Assembly: GCA_036674765.1 (NCBI GenBank)
Contig: JARVKI010000069.1
Location: forward strand, 62,001-126,000
Source: Seiridium cupressi
Lineage: Eukaryota > Ascomycota > Sordariomycetes > Amphisphaeriales > Sporocadaceae
Length of the DNA stretch: 64,000 nucleotides
Direction of reading: 5' to 3'
Shown: positions 23,087 through 34,565 of the stretch, piece by piece
Position numbering within the stretch: the stretch's first letter is position 1
How the letters are laid out: each line of letters opens with the position of its first letter
Notes under the pieces: generated by a model
Seen by the model: the letters and a program-made list of their open reading frames with translations, nothing else
Databases searched by the model: none
Told to the model about the DNA's origin: nothing
Made by a program: the position numbers and the translations under genes

Positions 23087-24700
23087 GTTATTGACTTTAT
23101 GTAATTGAAACGGGAGGAACAGGAGAAACGAGAGAGCTTGCGAGAAACAGTATATGATCGTTCTCAAGCAAAGCGAATGTATAGAGATATGCTTGGTATG
23201 AACGAGAGAAGACAGAATAATAAGAGAGAGATGGTTTCACCTTTAAGAACAGAACAGTAATGGGCACCGGCCACTCGATATATATAAACTTACCCACTTG
23301 GAAAATAACGACCGGGAGGTGGCATAGAAGAGAAAAAGGGCTGGTGGCCGAGAGCCGCACATGTCTGGATGCTGCATTTGCGGCCATCATTGGCTCCAGC
23401 CCGTGGGGCACAGCTCCAACTCCCGCTCTAGCAGCAAAGACCAGCGGAGGCTGAGTCCCTGCGGCGACGTCAGCAGCGAGGTTTCAGAACGCAAGCCAGA
23501 CGCGCGGTTTCCACTGCGCAGTCTGCCAGTCTGCAGGGCCCAGAAAATCTTCCGATCAGGTCCTGCCTGGTCCCTGGCTAGCCTCGCCCTCTCGCGGCAT
23601 TTTGCAAAGCTTTCCCTGTCTGGATCGACAGCATTGTGGATGTCCATGCTCGTTGCGTGGTCGACGTCCAGCCCCCACGAAGCTAGAAGCCAGAAACTGG
23701 CAGCGGTCGATAAATTCCGGCACAACATTCGTTGTCGGCCGCGTCAGTACAGATGGCTTCCGGACGACAAGCACGAGCAAGTAAGCCGCTGCTGAAGGAA
23801 CGTTGGACAGTAGTAAGCCACGGCAATCGATCGCTGAGAGATCTGCCCAACCTGTTGTCAGATTTCTAGCGTCCGCCTTGGTTGTCCTCCAGCCGCCAGG
23901 TATGTAGGTTGGGAGCCAGGCCCCAGAATTGAGGCTGGTTGCTCTTTTTTCTTTCTTGCCCTGTCGAGTTGAGGGAGTTGTGAAAAGAGTTGTTGGAAGC
24001 TAGCAGCTGGTAGGTGCGTGCATTGTGCACCGCCATGCAATCGCCTCACAGATCGTGATACGAAAAAGGGGTCGAGAGATTCTGATGAGGCGGCCAGACA
24101 TTTGTCAATAGTACAGCACCGCCCCAGTCGTGCTTCGTATCAAAATTGGTTAGCGGACGCCCCCAGCCAACGTGTTGCGGGAGGACCCACGCAGACTGCC
24201 GGGGAGTACAGGGCAAGGGATGTCGATCTTCAGGGTCCAGATGAAAAAAGAAGGTTGGAGGCAGGGAACAGTATACACTTGACATCATGTTATATCGTAT
24301 TTACCTTGTGATCATCACGCTGCCAGGTGAACAGTTCTTTTTGCTCTGCGATGTGATGGAAGCGAGATGAGTCTATGTAACATAATCCGTCCTTATTGTT
24401 GCAGTTTTCCTATTCGCTACCTTAGGTAGCCTTGCTACACAGGGTTTTCCAACTTCAACCTCATTGTTATTCGGTTTGAATTTGAAAAGTATAATGCTAC
24501 TTTCTCTTGGGTTGATGTAATTCTTAATTATGTGTCTTTCCATCAGTCCACATCAACGCCGTGGTCCATACACCCAACCTAAGCACGTAGTTCAACCATG
24601 ATCTTTCGCCTTTTCGTTCGTCGCTACCTGGTTTCGGTGACCATTTCTGCTCTGTCCCAACGCCCTCTTATATGCTAATGTGAATGTCCATTTCGATACG
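23087..24700. other. Intergenic region, GC-rich part then AT-rich part
   Basis: Upstream of the PLC-like gene and downstream of CDC37. TATATATAAA at about 23279-23287 lies some 190 bp upstream of the PLC-like start and may be its TATA box on the minus strand. Frames at 23361-23795 are overlapping on both strands and lack any family resemblance. From about 24300 on the DNA is AT-rich with no feature. Confidence 0.4.
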
Positions 24701-26268
24701 CTACTCAGGATCATCGGTGTATGACTCCAGCGCGGCCTGCTCCTCCATCTCCTTAAGGTGCTTCTGGCCTTCTTCCGTCGTGGCGTCAATGATCTCGCTC
24801 TCAAGGCTGAGGACGTTGGCCTGAAGAACAGTTAGTGTCACACTCGTATGACCTTGACGTACTATATCTTGACTTACCTCGCCCAATAGGCCTACTAAAG
24901 CCTCAGCCTCGTCGACCTTCATCTTGCCTAGGACTTCATTGACCTTATCCAGACTACCCGTCGCCAATGCCTTCCTCACGTCCGGCTTGAAGGAGTCGAA
25001 GATCTGCCTGCACCGCTGCTCATCTGCATCTTCGCTCTTCTCGGGTGGAACCTTGATGTTGATGACTGTACCCGGTTCAACCGCATGCAGCTGGATCTGC
25101 TCTCTGTCCTCGTTCCCACCGGCGGCCCGCTCAGCGTTGATCTCTCTGCACCGGTTCTTGATCCTCATATACGTGTCCTGGACGTCCTTGAAGAACACGT
25201 CCTGCGCATTATGGCCCTTGGTCGTGATGCGCTTGAAGAAGAGTGCAACGCCGTCTTTGCCAAGTGCACGGCAGTATTGGAGAAGCAATGCCTGGTGTAC
25301 ACAGTTGCGGGCGAAATCATCCCTGCCCTCTAGCTGTGCGTCGAACGCTAGGACGAGGATGCCATCTTGCTCTTTCTCCGACAGGATGTGCGAGTGCGAT
25401 GAGATGAAATTGTTGCTTTCCCTATAGTCGTTCGACTTGATCTTGGCAAACTTTTGTGCGTCTAAACTGGCCTGGACCTCCTTATCATCATCATCACCTT
25501 TCGGCTCGGCCTCGCTAAGCGAGTTCGGGTTGTTAATGTCAAATTTCGGGTTCAGTAATTCAACCTTGTTCTCCGTCTTCTTTTCTGCCTCCTCCGGCTT
25601 TGCCTTGGCGACATGCGAAGAATCAAAGCCCGTTCGGTAGCTATCGCTGGTTATTTTGCCCTGATCGGCCTTCTCCAGCTCAGCAAGCTTGACGTGAAGC
25701 TGTTTCTGCAGATCCTCGACTTTTGCCAGGTGATCTCCAATCTCCTCCACCATTGCCTGATAGCGGTCCGTGGGCTTCTTCTCGTCCAAAGCCTTGTTGA
25801 CCTGATCCAGAAGCGTAGCCATCATCTTTGTGTATGTAGGCGGGTTCTCAACCTCACTGTGCACACCCTCTGGTCTCTTGGGGGGTTTGTCCTCCTCTGC
25901 ACTGCTCGGAGCACTCTCCATAACAGCCTGGAAGGCCACCTCGGCCGGGTTGCGAGCCTCAGCCTCCGAAGCATGGTTCTTAAGTGAGGTGAGGAGAGCA
26001 CTAATGCGCTTGATCAAGCCATCATTGATCTGACGCTCGTATTTCAAAGTCTCAATTTGATGCTTTCGTTGCTGACGCTCTGCATGGATCTGATTTTGCT
26101 TCGCACGGATGAAAGAGCGCTTATCGACGTTCGGGTGTACCTCGACGTCGGAGTCGTCGCTGAGCTCGAGAGCGTCCTACATAGCGCAGATGTCGTAAGC
26201 GTCAAGCTACCGGGAATGATCAAGGATACTTCAAGAATGCTTACCCATTTGCTGTAGTCTACCGGCAT
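24701..26268 (-). CDS. CDC37: Hsp90 co-chaperone CDC37
   Basis: CDC37 loads protein kinases onto Hsp90. Minus-strand exons: 26268-26245, 26176-24878 and 24820-24701, giving 480 residues. The first exon encodes exactly MPVDYSKW, and splicing continues with DALELSDDSDVEV. Ser14 and Ser17 sit in a casein kinase 2 context, as in yeast. The N-terminal kinase-binding coiled coil (to about residue 180) is followed by a charged linker, the Hsp90-binding middle domain (about 215-370, including DFARNCVHQALLLQYCRALG) and a helical C-terminal part. The last intron (24821-24877) is 57 bp, in frame and stop-free, so retention would add 19 residues. The fungal family does not normally have that insert, so I treat it as an intron. 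Confidence 0.95.
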
Positions 26269-27028
26269 TCTGGCTGAGGAGCTCCGCGGGAAATCAAACT
26301 AGGAATCAGACTTGTGCAGGTTTTGCGTCGTCGGGTCGGTCAAACGTCGTGAAATGGTCGTTTCGTGTTTTGTTGGAACACTTTGGAAACTTGTGGATGC
26401 GGCACTGGAACTGGCAGATGGGTTGGGGGAGCGGCCGAGACAGAGACACTGGCAACTTGTGTGGCCAGTTCAAATTACGCCACAGCAGAAATGACAATAT
26501 AGGAGGTAGTCAGGAACATGGAAGCTCGAACAAAAAGGGAAGTCGTCTTACTTCCTGCCAGTCTACCGCTCTCTAGAGACGCCTTACAAAAAGTGGGATG
26601 CGGGGTGATGAAATGCCCCGCGTCGTGCGAGGTCAAGCGCGATACACTTCATATTAGGTCAAGCCATTCTACGGCGAAGCCATGTTATTTTGAACGCAAC
26701 AACTCCATTATAATTTTAACACCCAAGTAGCCTTTTCCGCTCCTGTATAACTTTGATCGATGCTTTTCCTGCCCCGTTTCACAGCCACCAGAAAAACGCA
26801 TTATGCGTACGAGTCGGGTGGCATATGCTAATCCACTAACAATAGTCGCGAGGACAGATCAAGAGACACTAGTTTCAGGCCCGGGAAAGCTTGAGATTGA
26901 TGCGAGGCAGCACAAATCCTTTCGCACTTCCAAGGGACTTCGTCATGGTTGTGGCCACAACTCTCTTGAAACTAATCAGCCAGATGTGGAGGTTGGCGCA
27001 CTTCGGGCCCAGAGTCGACTGCAATGGC
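26269..27028. other. CDC37 upstream / CCDC47-like downstream spacer
   Basis: About 760 bp between two minus-strand genes. It presumably contains the CDC37 promoter and leader and the 3' end of the next gene. I see no extra gene or clear motif. Confidence 0.5.
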
Positions 27029-28601
27029 TTAGCCCCTGACGGTCTGCTTCTTGGACGCTTTGCGCATCTGCTTCTCCTTCTCTTTGTCCAGATACTTCTT
27101 CTGAGCCTTGGCATCCAGAGCGTTCAGTTCAGCATCACGCTTCGCCTTCCTGGCCCTGTCGCGCTCAGTGGCACGCTCCTCGGCCTTCTCGTCCTCGGCA
27201 ATTTTCTGGATCTGTTTGATAGTCTCTTCACGGACATTCTTCACCTTGCGCAGAACCTCGGGGCGGAAATGGGCTGATGCAGCAAGGTGGTCCGAGAGGC
27301 GTACAAAGGCAACGAAAAGCGGTAGCAAGTCATCGTAGTTGTTGGACGATGGCAACCGGTAGCGCAGGAAGAGTCGCTTGCGAGGAGCAGTCTCCTCAAT
27401 TTTTGTTGGCTTCTCGACAGACTGGTCGCTGATAATCAGAGCCTCGAACAGATCACCCGCCTTTTCCACAGCCGCGGCAAGATCCTTAGTGAGGAGAGCA
27501 TCCGTAATCTCAGCGCTTTCGCTCATGCAAGTCAACCAGATGGGCAACTTGGAGTTGTCCTTGGTGAAGGTAATGGAGAGATCATAACGGTCTTCGCGCA
27601 GCTTCTTCATCTGGTCCTTGTGGACAAGAGCCCATACGAAGCCATCGTAGCTGCTCTTCGAGTCCTTGCTTCGGAGCTCAGCAGCACCGGGAAGGTTGGG
27701 AACGATGGAAGCCTCCTTTCCGTCAAACGGATAGATGGTGGCTTCAACCGAGTCCTCGGGGGACGCGAAGCTGTCAAAGAAGAAACCCAGAGCCGTCTCG
27801 ATAAAGGTCATGATGGGATTGAAGCGCTTCTTGAGGGTCAGGCCAACATCCATGAAGGCAACATTCTGTCGACCCGTAGCGTATGTAGCATATTCGAAGA
27901 GACTCTTTTGCTTGAGGAGCTTCTCCGGCTGTTGCTCGGCATTAGGCACACCAGCGAAGCCAGCAAGTGCAAATTCGCTCTGCAGCGTAGGGGCGTGCGC
28001 TTTGGCCCATGCTTTCGCCTTGGACTTGTTGAGCCTCGTCCCAATGAAATGTAGAGTGAAAATGACAGCAATGACGGCAAGAATCACGCCCTCGGCCTTG
28101 AACTCGGAGAGGCTGTGGCGCTCATGGACATTGTACCACTTCGTGTAGGGTCGGTCCGTTACCACGGGTCCATTGCCAGACAGTGTCGCACCACCTGGCG
28201 GCTTCTCGAAGGATATCGGGGAGGGAGATGGCGCTTCGGCGAAGTCTGCGAAATCTGCCCCAATTGTTAGCGGCACAGCTCATATCTTGTGACCATTCCA
28301 GTAGTTGCGTCAATTGGGAATTGCATTGGACGTGCGAGCCATCCAAGCGGCAAAACGCATCTTCAAATGGCTGTGGAAGGTCAAATGCGCAATGAATCGT
28401 GACAATCGCTGAGCGCAGTATGTTCCAGACCAACGGCACTCACTGCGCGACTCGGAGTGGCCTGGCGCGAAGGCGCGTCCCACGACTCGCCGCACACCTC
28501 ACCAAGACGCAGGAAGCAGAAATGAACTCACCAGAGTCCGCTGAGGGCGCCGGCTCTGCCGACTTGCTGCCTCCGATGATGTTCTTGAGAAAGTCGGCCA
28601 T
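27029..28601 (-). CDS. CCDC47-like (DUF1682) ER membrane protein
   Basis: Minus-strand exons 28601-28532 and 28254-27029 give 431 residues. The 277-bp intron joins MADFLKNIIGG...SADS to DFADFAEAPSPS in phase. A single transmembrane helix (VILAVIAVIFTLHFIG, about residues 80-95) follows an acidic N-terminus. The large conserved DUF1682 domain follows (ATYATGRQNVAFMDVGLTL, WALVHKDQMKKLREDRYDL), and the tail is a highly charged, basic coiled coil. In animals CCDC47 is part of the ER PAT complex that helps insert multi-span membrane proteins and affects calcium homeostasis. Transfer of that role to the fungal protein is by family resemblance. Confidence 0.9.
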
Positions 28602-30240
28602 GGTGGCTGTCTCGGATGGCACACGGGGTTGAGACACTACAGAGGATGAGAAAGGAGCTGTCAAAGGTAGAAGCTCTCCAAATTGGAAAAGGGTTCAGGA
28701 ATTGGCCAATGCTGCGGGTGCTCGTCTCCACTTTGCACGCAAATGCGGAGGAAGCCGATGGAGAGCTTCTAGAACTGTCGCATCACTAGGCAGGCTATAG
28801 CGAAAACCGGGTCAGTGGGTTTCCAGCCTCATCTGCACGTCCTTTTCACATCCTATATAGAGGCTGCTTCATGGAACGTCATGATCATAAACTCGTTCTA
28901 GTTTTCGATAGAGGCAACAGGTGTAAGCTCCTGGTTATTTGGTCTATCAAAGAACCAGTGTGCAACCATTGCACCTTACAGAAGCCTTCCCCAAAAACTG
29001 CTGAGTTGCAGCGTCAGTGGCCCTCAACTCCCCTTCATTACCATCAGAATATGTCTGATGGGAGCTTTCACCACTAGACTATGCGCGAGACTAGTATATC
29101 CACCTATACCGAGTTTGCCTCCAATGCAATAATTGCATTTTGCCCTTTTTTTGTTATCGCCTTCGTCTCAGTGGTTTTAATTCTGATATTGGGATGGGTT
29201 ATGCGACTTTGTCCCCTCTTCCACCAGAGATATCCCAGTTGATCGTTGCTCTGCGTGGCCAGTGATCACAGCCATATAAGTTAATACCTAATTCGACAAT
29301 GGAAAAATCTGTTTAATGAGTTCTAGGCTTTATTCATGTCTCCTCTGCCTTTTCTCAGTCAATAGATGTTGCTGATATCCCAACCGTGCTTTATTATTGT
29401 CTATATAAAATATTAAGCCAATTCGTATAAGCTTCTTGGGTGTGCTTTGTATTATAATCATCCCCACTCAAGCCATGCCTAGAAATGACACGGGCAACAA
29501 AGTTGATTAATCGAGGAATAATTCTTTTATGCAGATGAAAATCCGATTTGATTACTGTCATAGATTCACTGGACATATTATGTATCGTACATGAAATCGG
29601 CGCTTGCTTTTGTCTGGGCAATGATGGCATGCCTGTTCTTTGTTAAGCAGCAGCTGCTACATAATTCGGCTAGCTGATAGTAGTCCCTTCCATGCTTTGT
29701 TACCGCTCGACGTCGGAAAGTATGGAATGGGCCCAACCATCATGTCATCGGTGTCTTTGTCCCACTTTGTCTTCTGCGCCATTGCATTGCGCAACCACCT
29801 CAATCGTTGCCAAACTGCTCATCTGTACCCTGATTCGACTGTATGCTTATTGCCCAGGTTCTGTCCAAACAGACCTAACGGATATCTTTTCTCTTTTATA
29901 CTTCTTCATACCGACCCGGTGCGATGAGTGCTCTCGAGCGGTTTGCTAGGAGGAATTACAGCACCAGAACACGCCGGGATGGGTTTCAAGGGAAAGCGCG
30001 GCCATCGGCAATTCAAATTCTTGAAGATGGCCGCCCCCGCTCTTCGCTATTCGGAATGCCAAAGGATATCATAATGAATCAGGTAATGCAGACGCACTCG
30101 TGACCATGAACCGATATTCATAGCAGCATAAGCTGACAAAGATAGCTCCTGACTCCGACCATACGGCACTTCAGCTTCGACGGAACGGGCCTTCCCTTTT
30201 CGCGAAAGTCTCCATCACCTGGAAGTAAGGTGGTGCATCA
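28602..30240. other. Intergenic region, partly AT-rich
   Basis: A divergent spacer of about 1.6 kb between the CCDC47-like and SRA-domain genes. The part from about 29100 to 29650 is AT-rich with no long frame. A minus-strand frame at 29394-29630 and a plus-strand frame at 29640-29949 show no recognisable features. Confidence 0.45.
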
Positions 30241-31413
30241 ATGCCTCAGGGGATCTGTGCTGATCGCAGATCACTAGCACAATCTACCGAGTCTCTCCAG
30301 TCAGATGATTCCCGGGAGGTTGTATGGGACAAGTCTGCATTGCTGAACATGTCTGACTCGGTACGAGCAGCTATCAGGCACGATGAGTGCGTAGGGCCTG
30401 ACGCGGGCACGCTCAGCACCTTCTTGGAAGCATTCCTCAAAGATGAAGAGCGCAGGCATCCCACAATGGGATTTGAGATCATCGAGCATGCACGTCTCGA
30501 CAAGCTGCTCGATGAAGTGCTGCAATTTGCAGAGCTGATGAAGGCTGCTAGTCATGCTACTGAATTGCCCCTAAGGTTCAGAGTTGATGTGGCACACTGT
30601 AAGAAGTTGCGAGTCATATGGAGACACCGCTTCAGGGAGCAATACATGATGATTGATCAGTTGAGATGTGCTGTCATGGTCAAGGGTGGTCGGCTGAAGG
30701 AGGTATCCTTCACGTCTGCGGTGACCTATAACCTCGGAATGTGGCAAACGGCAGACAGTAATTTGGTCGGCGAAGTCGAGGGCAACCAGCAGTTCGAAGC
30801 TGGACAGTAAGTGCCCTCAGAGTGATCTGCGAACGATAGGGGAGGCTAATATCACTTCAGCTGGTGGTTGAATATCGTGTGCGCCCAAAGGGACGGAATT
30901 GTTGGGTGTCCACTGGAGAGGGCGACAAGTGGCCGTTATGGGATCACTGCTCTGCCATTACTCACAGGTCGCGAGGAACTCGTTCGCCGCGACGGCCATC
31001 ATGTCGTGAAGTACATCCGTGATGGCCGTTCACAGGACATGCATATTCCCTTAATTTCGCAAGTCGGAAGGCATATCCGCATCCTGAGGGGATACAGACT
31101 CAAGAGCATATTTGCACCACAGGCCGGTGTTCGGTACGATGGCTTGTAAGTCGGACCGCTTTGCAGCATGTAATGGACAAACGTACCTAACATGTAATGC
31201 AGATACATCATACGACAGTACGGGTCCAAACTAGACGAAATGACGGAAATTTACAGACTAGAGTTGACGCTGGAAAGAGTCAGAGACCAAAAGAGCATGG
31301 AGCTTGTTGAAAGATTACCCAAGCCATCGCAGCTGGACGACTGGAATCTATATGAAAAGCTCGAAGGTGACAAGATCAAGTTGACCGAAGGCGACGCAAA
31401 ATATTTCGAGTAG
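30241..31413 (+). CDS. SRA-YDG domain protein
   Basis: Exons 30241-30806, 30861-31145 and 31203-31413 join in phase to 353 residues. The first ~165 residues are helical, with no domain I recognise. From EVEGNQQFEAGHWW (about 178) the sequence follows the SRA-YDG fold: HWWLNIVCAQRDGIVGCP, a strand region ending in VRRDGHHVVKYIRDGR, then VGRHIRILRGYRLKSIFAPQ and the diagnostic GVRYDGLYIIRQYG across the last intron. SRA domains bind methylated (hemimethylated or hydroxymethylated) cytosine. There is no RING, PHD or SET domain, so this is the stand-alone fungal type with unknown role. A second in-frame ATG is at 30349. Whether DNA binding is retained cannot be judged here. Confidence 0.82.
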
Positions 31414-31828
31414 AGCATTCAGAGACAAGAGGAAAGGTTGGATCGAGAGGACTATAAACGCGACCGCGAATTCAGGGCCTCTTTCTCGTGGAAGACGAAA
31501 GGATTCTGAAGAAAAAGACCACTGGCGATAGGGTGTGAGCATTTACATATGGCCGTAACTGTAACCTCGATACGGTACGACTTCCGATAGGTTGCGAAAA
31601 ACTTAAATTGAACGTCCAACTTTCCCGAGACAGATTAAGTGCCAGAAGTCGATGCAGATTGTATGGCTGCAACAGGAAAGTCAGACGATATCGGCTTGAT
31701 GCATAATTAGCCTAATAGCGAAGCGTATGCCAATAGTAGAGAATACACGGCTCATAAATCGTGTCAAAACCCCCAGTGGGGTCCGCGACAGATGCCTCAT
31801 TTCTACCTTTGGTCTGTCTAATCTCACT

Positions 31829-32314
31829 ATGGCTGCTGGCAAGAAGGGCAAGAGTGATAGCGCCAAAGGCGGGAAGGGGAAGGGCAACAACGACACGGCG
31901 CAGTCGGACAAAGCCCCTGCTAAAAAGAAGAAGGGCGCCCAAGCCATCACAGCTCGTCACATATTATGCGAGAAGCACTCGAAACGAGAGGAAGCACTTG
32001 CGGAATTAAGAGCAACTGGCGACTGGGATGCCGTCTGCCTCAAGTACTCAACAGAGAAAGGACGATCGGGTATGAAGCCAGCCTCAGATTGAACGGCCTA
32101 TCCGCGCTAAAAGTGACTCTTAGGTGGCCAGCTTGGCATCAAGACAAAGGGAACATTGCAACCCGAGTTTGAGGCCGTTGCGTTTGCTATGGACACCCTC
32201 GAAGAGCACAAGATAGCGGTGGACAGGGACAAGGACTATATGAAGACATACAACTATGGTCTTTGTAAGACCGAATTTGGTTATCACATCATCCGATTGG
32301 ATGCGAAGCATTAA
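31829..32314 (+). CDS. Parvulin-type peptidyl-prolyl isomerase (Pin4/Par14-like)
   Basis: Exons 31829-32069 and 32124-32314 give 143 residues. The N-terminus is a lysine/glycine-rich basic tail (AAGKKGKSDSAKGGKGKG), typical of Par14/EPVH, which associate with pre-ribosomes and DNA. The catalytic domain opens with ARHILCEKH (active-site His) and ends with GYHIIRLDAKH (second His). SGGQLGIKTKGTLQPEFEAVAFAM matches the central helix. Between this helix and the last strand the usual short loop is replaced by a charged segment (DRDKDYMKTYNYGL), longer than in the relatives I know. A mis-called intron or real divergence could explain it. The SRA gene ends 415 bp upstream on the same strand. Confidence 0.85.
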
Positions 32315-33875
32315 ACAGGAAGGAAAGACACTTTCCGGATGTTTCAAGCCAGGATTTCAATTCAGTACAGTATGTACCTCCTCCTTGTGGAACTAGATGC
32401 CTAAACTCGTCGCTTTTTATAAATTGGTGAGATTGATTCTGCCTATCGTTGAATGTGGTATTGACAGCAGGAGCGCTCCATAGTCCGAGTATTAATGACT
32501 ATAATGATTCAAGCGAATCAGAAGGTAATTTGAGGAAATGCTAGGAATGGATACCCGCCGAACTCGGATAGCTCACCACAGCACAAACCTAGACAGTGGA
32601 CGCAAGTATGGCACCTAGGTGTACTCCTATAAAATATTCATCCTGCACTAGTTTGTTACTTAATGATAGGGGGTTTCACTCGTTCGGTTATGCCATCTGC
32701 GTCCACCTGTCCATATAGAAAGATGGGATTTCAAAGCCCTCCGCCAAGCCGTCGTCATTCTTCTTTTTTCTACTGTATGTTCTAACAGGGGATAAGTCTG
32801 GGATATCGCAGTATAGCTTGGCATCCCAACATAAGATCGGTTGTCTTCTTTGAATGTCGTCCCTGATGAAGAAAACTTTTGGGATTAGAACACCCCAAAT
32901 CAGTGAGAAAGCGTGACTAGAAAAGGGGTACCACTCTTGCTAGGTCTAAAGTTTTGCTACACAAGTCCTCGGTGTCCATAATATTGAGGCACGACCCGCG
33001 CGGTGTTGAACAAGATCACCCTCGATAGACATTCGCCTTGGATATGATAAAGTCACAGACACTAAAATATAAGCCAAAGAGCCCAGAGAGCTTGGCAATT
33101 GCAATATCGAGAAGTGACCGGTGACAATACTGTGATTCAATATAGATATGGAAATGGAGAAATGCGCAATGGAAATATAGGTGACGCAGAGGTGACACAA
33201 CCGATCGTAATCAGTTCATTCAGTATTCGTCTGGAAATAAGCCCTGGTTTTATAACGATGGTAGTGGGTCGAAGTGTAGTATATGTTGTACCTTGACTAC
33301 CTACATGTAGGTCCAAGTGCTGATTCGCATTGCCAAGAGCAGAGCCGCTTTGCGCATGGTATTCTAGACCTTATCGTGACGTTCAAATACCAATGCCCTG
33401 CGGATATTAACGAATGATAAGAAAAGGAGAGGTGATATCGAAACACGCCAAAGCAGCAGTTTCCTCACTGATGACATGCTTTTTTTTGTGATGATCTCAT
33501 ATGATAAACAAGTTTTTGATCGGGTTGATAGGTTCAATGTGTCGTGTGGAATACCGCACAAAGCTGTAGATCAAGTCTTGCCTGGGTCCATCGTCTTTAT
33601 GGTCGTACACGCCGGGTTGTCGAACTTCTTATTTGGTGAAATATGGTTGAAACACTGACAATCCAAACATGGGTACATTACAAACAAAGTCACCAGTCAC
33701 AGTGGCCAAGCCAAATTTTTGGTCTCAATGCAAATTTTCCTTGATCCGATGCAGTATGGTGCCCCTATCTCGGTAAAGAGAACTGTACAACCCAATGAGC
33801 CGTGGGGAAGATGAAGCAAGATCTCTGTCCCTCAACATTCTATTTCCCCTCCATGCAACGCCATGATAGACGTTT
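32315..33875. other. Intergenic region, nothing recognised
   Basis: About 1.6 kb between converging genes, AT-rich in parts. Short minus-strand frames around 32946-33200 and 33364-33561 lack any recognisable domain. Confidence 0.45.
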
Positions 33876-34565
33876 TTACTGCTCAGTCTGGAAGTAGTTG
33901 AGAAGGATGGAACGCTCGGTCGACTCCTCACCCCAGTCCTTAACAACGACGCAGGAGCAGTTGACAACCTTTCTTGCGTTACCCTCACGGTCCAAAACGC
34001 CTGCAACATGTTAGCTCCTATATTTCACTCTCTTCCTTTTTTCATGTTCCATATCACTCACAAAGACCAGCCCACTCGCCCAATTGCTTGCCATCGGGAA
34101 CCTTGATCAAAGGGATCTTGTGCTCGGAGCACAGAGCAATGACCAGCTTCTTGTATGCCTCCTCCTCGCAGGACTCGTTCAGGACACACATGTGAGCCTG
34201 GCGTCTGTCGAGAGCCTTGGAAGCCTCACGGAGACCACGGGCGAGACCGTCGTGCATGAGGGCGAGCTTCAGGACACCCTTGAGGGCATCAAGAACGGAC
34301 ATCTGACCCTTGGAGGCATCGGCAGAGACTTCGACTTCTTCGGGGGCCTCGGGGGCGTTGTTCTCTTCTACGTCCGACTGTAAGGAGGGTACGTGTGTCA
34401 GTGATGTGTGCGACAAGCAATTGCGTGTGCTGGGCCTGCGGGCGCATTTTTGTGAGGCATCTGGAGCCGGGCGTCCAACATATCGCCAGTGGTACCGGCA
34501 GATCCTAGCCAACCCGCAGGACCAGAAAAAGTACAGCAGCAGTAGCAGTAGCGGCAACTCACCAT
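33876..34565 (-). CDS. RPS12: 40S ribosomal protein eS12
   Basis: Cytoplasmic small-subunit ribosomal protein. Minus-strand exons 34565-34563 (only the ATG), 34377-34062 and 34000-33876 give 147 residues. The start codon is cut directly by the donor GTGAGT, and the next exon begins [17 protein letters not shown]. The core [42 protein letters not shown] is well conserved, and the last junction rebuilds [30 protein letters not shown]. The first intron of 185 bp is larger than the others, common in ribosomal protein genes. The gene lies head to head with uS8, 703 bp apart. Confidence 0.95.

Noticed and set aside
23087..23167. Upstream in-frame ATG (23167) of the PLC-like gene
   Set aside because: The ATG at 23086 starts a textbook signal peptide; the longer form would bury it 27 residues in.
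23361..23795. 144-codon plus-strand frame with an overlapping antisense frame
   Set aside because: GC-rich DNA open on both strands, with no recognisable motif or splice pattern.
24924..25427. 167-codon frame antisense to CDC37
   Set aside because: Shadow of the conserved CDC37 middle domain; Ser/Cys-rich and with no family resemblance.
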